Shown in pieces: positions 61,871 through 64,000 of a stretch of 64,000 bases of DNA. The translations under genes and the position numbers were made by a program. The notes under the pieces were generated by a model. That model ran no database searches and had not been told where the DNA came from. It worked only from the letters and a program-made list of their open reading frames with translations. Source of the DNA: Mycobacterium sp. SVM_VP21. Its GTDB lineage: Bacteria; Actinomycetota; Actinomycetes; Mycobacteriales; Mycobacteriaceae. The DNA lies in NCBI GenBank assembly GCA_024758765.1, contig CP101406.1:3596001-3660000 (forward strand), written 5' to 3'. How positions within the stretch are numbered: the stretch's first letter is position 1; every line of letters starts with the position of its first letter.

Positions 61871-63682
61871 TTATGGGTTCGGGGCAGACGCGCCGTCAGC
61901 CCCGGGCGTTCCTGGGGTTCCGTCGGCGCCGCCGTTGCCGCCGTTGCCGCCGGGGGAAACGGCATTCGAACTGCCGTTGCCGCCGTTTCCGCCAGCACCG
62001 TTGCCATTCGGACCGACTTGTCCACCATCGCCACCGTTTCCGCCGGTAGTGCTGTTTCCGCCGTTGCCCCCGACGCCACCCGCGCCACCGTTTCCGCCGT
62101 CGGCAGCTCCGCCGGTCCCGCCTTTGCCGCCGTTACCGCTGACGCCAGAGCCGCCGTTGCCGCCAGCGCCACCGTTTCCACCTTGTCCGCCGGTACCGGC
62201 GCCGCCACCGCCGCCACCGCCGCCACCGGAACGTCCCAAGTCGCCGGTGGTTGACCCCGCGCCGCCGTTTCCACCGGCGCCACCGACTCCGCCATCGCTG
62301 GCGCCACCGGCGCCACCGGCTCCACCGTTGCCGCCGTGGCCGCTGGAACCCGCACCGGTGGCACCGCCGGTGCCACCGGTACCACCGTGGCTGGCAGCGG
62401 CGCCGTCGGTGCCGTCCCCACCACTGCCGCCGTTGCCACCGGCCCCACCATTGCGACCGCCAAACGGACTGCTCAAAGTCCCGCCACCGCCATTTCCGCC
62501 GGCACCGGCGGTGCTACCGGTTCCGCTGGCCGCGCCACCATCGCCGCCATTCCCGCCGGTACCTCCGTCACGGCCGCCAGTGGTGCCGGCCATGTTGCCG
62601 CGACCGCCGTTTCCGCCGTTGCCGGCGGTGCTGTCGGCACCACTGACGGCGCCGCCCTGACCGCCGTTTCCACCGGAGCCACCGTCACGGCTAGCCCCAT
62701 AGCCCGCTACGGCGCCGTTTCCACCGTCACCGCCGACGCCGCCGGTGCTGCCGACTCCTTCGGCACTACCGCCATCACCACCGTTGCCGCCCGTACCACC
62801 ATCAGCACCGGTGGTCAGCACGGCCAGGATGCGCGGGTACGAACTAGGCCCGGGGACACCGCCGCGGCCGCTGGCACCACCGTTGCCGCCGGCACCACCG
62901 GTCCCGCCGTCACCGACCGAATTGCCGCCGTTGCCACCGTTGCCGCCATCACCGTTGGTGCTGAAGAACACACCGGCATGGCCACCGACCCCGCCGTTGC
63001 CGCCGTCGCCGGCGTGCAGGCCGTCCAGACCCGTGCCGCCGTCACCGCCGGTGCCGCCGTTGCCGAAGAAGCCACCAGCACCGCCAGCACCGCCGTCGGC
63101 GCCGGCACCACCGTCGCCACCATCGCCGCCGTTGCCCAACCAGCCGCCGTAGCCGCCGACGCCACCGGCGACACCGTCTTGCGTGCTGTTCCAACCGTTG
63201 CCGCCGTCGCCGAAGATCCAGCCACCATTGCCGCCGTCGATACTGGTTTCGTTGCCGTCGACACCGTTGCAGATCAAGCCACACGCGCCGCCGAAGGCGA
63301 ACAACGGGTTGATGAACTCGTCGACTGTCGAACCGAACGGGCTGTCGATCCAGTCCTGCATCGCGGCATGCAACGGCAGGTAGAGGTCGTTCTGGACCCA
63401 GTCGGCAAAATCAGTACCGACAGCCGCACCTGCGACGTCGGCACCGCTGAACAGCGAGGCCAAGTCGAGCGTCGACGCGGAGTCCGGGCTGTCCCAGTAG
63501 CCGGGCTCGAACATCGTTCCCCACGCGGTGGGGTCCAACAGGTCGGCAAAGAAGTCCTCGTAGTCCGCGTGAGCTGTCGGCGCCAATCCAAACGCGGCCA
63601 ACGCCCCGACCGACGCTCCCGCCGCAGCCACCCGCCGCGCTGACGCAGACCCGTTTTCCTTAAGCCAACCTGAGATCTTCAC
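61871..63682 (-). CDS. PGRS-repeat protein with Sec signal peptide and no PE domain
   Basis: A 603-residue protein. It starts MKISGWLKENGSASARRVAA and has a signal peptide cleaved near PTAHA-DYED. Residues about 40-145 form a unique acidic/aromatic domain (FADLLDPTAWGTMFEPGYWD, LHAAMQDWIDSP, FGGACGLICNG). Then come about 450 residues of GGxGG repeats (GGNGGDGG, GGAGGNGG) like PE_PGRS proteins. PE_PGRS proteins normally use a PE domain for ESX-5 export; here Sec export is implied. Gly-rich repeats probably sit on the surface. Length in vivo may vary because of the repeats. Confidence 0.85.
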   Translation of the reverse strand: MKISGWLKENGSASARRVAAAGASVGALAAFGLAPTAHADYEDFFADLLDPTAWGTMFEPGYWDSPDSASTLDLASLFSGADVAGAAVGTDFADWVQNDLYLPLHAAMQDWIDSPFGSTVDEFINPLFAFGGACGLICNGVDGNETSIDGGNGGWIFGDGGNGWNSTQDGVAGGVGGYGGWLGNGGDGGDGGAGADGGAGGAGGFFGNGGTGGDGGTGLDGLHAGDGGNGGVGGHAGVFFSTNGDGGNGGNGGNSVGDGGTGGAGGNGGASGRGGVPGPSSYPRILAVLTTGADGGTGGNGGDGGSAEGVGSTGGVGGDGGNGAVAGYGASRDGGSGGNGGQGGAVSGADSTAGNGGNGGRGNMAGTTGGRDGGTGGNGGDGGAASGTGSTAGAGGNGGGGTLSSPFGGRNGGAGGNGGSGGDGTDGAAASHGGTGGTGGATGAGSSGHGGNGGAGGAGGASDGGVGGAGGNGGAGSTTGDLGRSGGGGGGGGGAGTGGQGGNGGAGGNGGSGVSGNGGKGGTGGAADGGNGGAGGVGGNGGNSTTGGNGGDGGQVGPNGNGAGGNGGNGSSNAVSPGGNGGNGGADGTPGTPGADGASAPNP

Positions 63683-63771
63683 CCGGTGTGTCTAGCACGG
63701 AAGCTAGTGAACCGCCATTCGAGCGCAGATACAGGGCAGCGAGAAACCACCGCTGAACAGTGCCGACACTG

Positions 63772-63845
63772 TCGGGCTGACAGGATTTGAACCTGCGACC
63801 ACTTGACCCCCAGTCAAGTGCGCTACCAAACTGCGCCACAGCCCG
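63772..63845 (-). tRNA. tRNA-Pro (anticodon GGG)
   Basis: A 74-nt cloverleaf. The acceptor CGGGCTG pairs with CAGCCCG, the D-arm is GCGC...GCGC, and the anticodon stem CTTGA/TCAAG has loop CTGGGGG (anticodon GGG). The T-arm is GCAGG-TTCAAAT-CCTGT. CCA is not encoded. Its 3' half is duplicated at 59662-59693. tRNA-Pro genes are known integration targets in actinobacteria, for example of Streptomyces pSAM2. Confidence 0.96.
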
Positions 63846-64000
63846 CCACCGCCGCAACAACTCCGGCAGCAGGTCGAAAGCCTACCGCACGCCCGCGGGT
63901 GTCCCGAATCCGCGTGACGACACCTCGACCGCGTAGGCTCGCCACGCGGGACTGCCTCCCCTCGGCAGCGCGACTACCCCTCAGGAACCACACCACTTAT

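Noticed and set aside
61533..62660. Proline-rich plus-strand frame (PPFPPAPP-type) that looks like an extensin or PPE-like protein
   Set aside because: It is the complement of the Gly-Gly PGRS repeats; the repeats alone generate the proline pattern.
61900..63250. Short tandem repeats suggesting a CRISPR array
   Set aside because: The repeats are in-frame GGxGG codons with no unique spacers of constant length and no cas genes.
60778..63682. Integrase or transposase expected in the tRNA-bounded segment
   Set aside because: No tyrosine or serine recombinase motif, DDE transposase or terminal inverted repeats seen in any frame.

Overview
This window is chromosomal DNA from a mycobacterium. The evidence is a high-GC sequence with GTG starts and GTGA/ATGA gene overlaps, a complete ESX-5 type VII secretion locus, PE/PPE/PGRS proteins, garA, secA2 and a bacA-type transporter. 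ESX-5 points to the slow-growing lineage. The genus or species cannot be fixed from the sequence alone; a lineage outside the M. tuberculosis complex is likely because many neighbours differ from it.

Left part (1-32 kb). This is an inverted equivalent of the M. tuberculosis Rv1782-Rv1828 region. From left to right it holds ftsR (partial)-garA-gcvH, a small membrane-protein cluster (two DUF881 proteins, small basic protein), pgsA2, secA2, the divergent bacA, a flavoprotein, a VOC protein, an Rv1815-like secreted protease, a bulb-lectin/LysM protein, a fatty-acid hydroxylase, and mgtC with a PPE gene. An M-box (Mg2+) riboswitch lies upstream of the PPE-mgtC pair. Next comes ESX-5, read right to left: eccB5-eccC5, a PE-esxM-esxN cassette, espG5-eccD5-mycP5-eccE5-eccA5, then a second PE-esxM-esxN cassette encoding identical EsxM and EsxN. 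ilvG, PE_PGRS33, cyp143 and most PE/PPE genes of the M. tuberculosis arrangement are absent.

Middle (32-48 kb). A cytochrome/molybdopterin oxidoreductase is followed by a beta-oxidation-type operon (SDR, thiolase, acyl-CoA dehydrogenase, GntR regulator, unknown protein). A divergent acyl-CoA dehydrogenase shares a palindromic control region with it. Then come a C40-like peptidase, a methyltransferase, a membrane protein, an Fe-S RecB-type nuclease, two small secreted DUF732-type proteins, malic enzyme, a secreted zinc-peptidase-like protein, and a small coiled-coil protein preceded by a near-perfect LexA (SOS) box.

Right part (48-64 kb). This holds a Pif1-like helicase with a C-terminal BRCT domain, stress/redox enzymes (DJ-1 family, quinone reductase, TspO, F420-dependent LLM enzyme, DUF2236 oxygenase), and a three-gene EspC-like/DUF1023 hydrolase/lipoprotein module resembling Rv2078-Rv2079-lppJ. 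A trypsin-fold pseudoprotease that has lost all three catalytic residues follows. The last 4.1 kb carries a PLP dehydratase, a HAD phosphatase and a PGRS protein that has a Sec signal instead of a PE domain. This stretch lies between an intact tRNA-Pro(GGG) gene and an imperfect copy of that gene's 3' end, the footprint expected of a past integration event. No IS element, integrase or CRISPR array was found.
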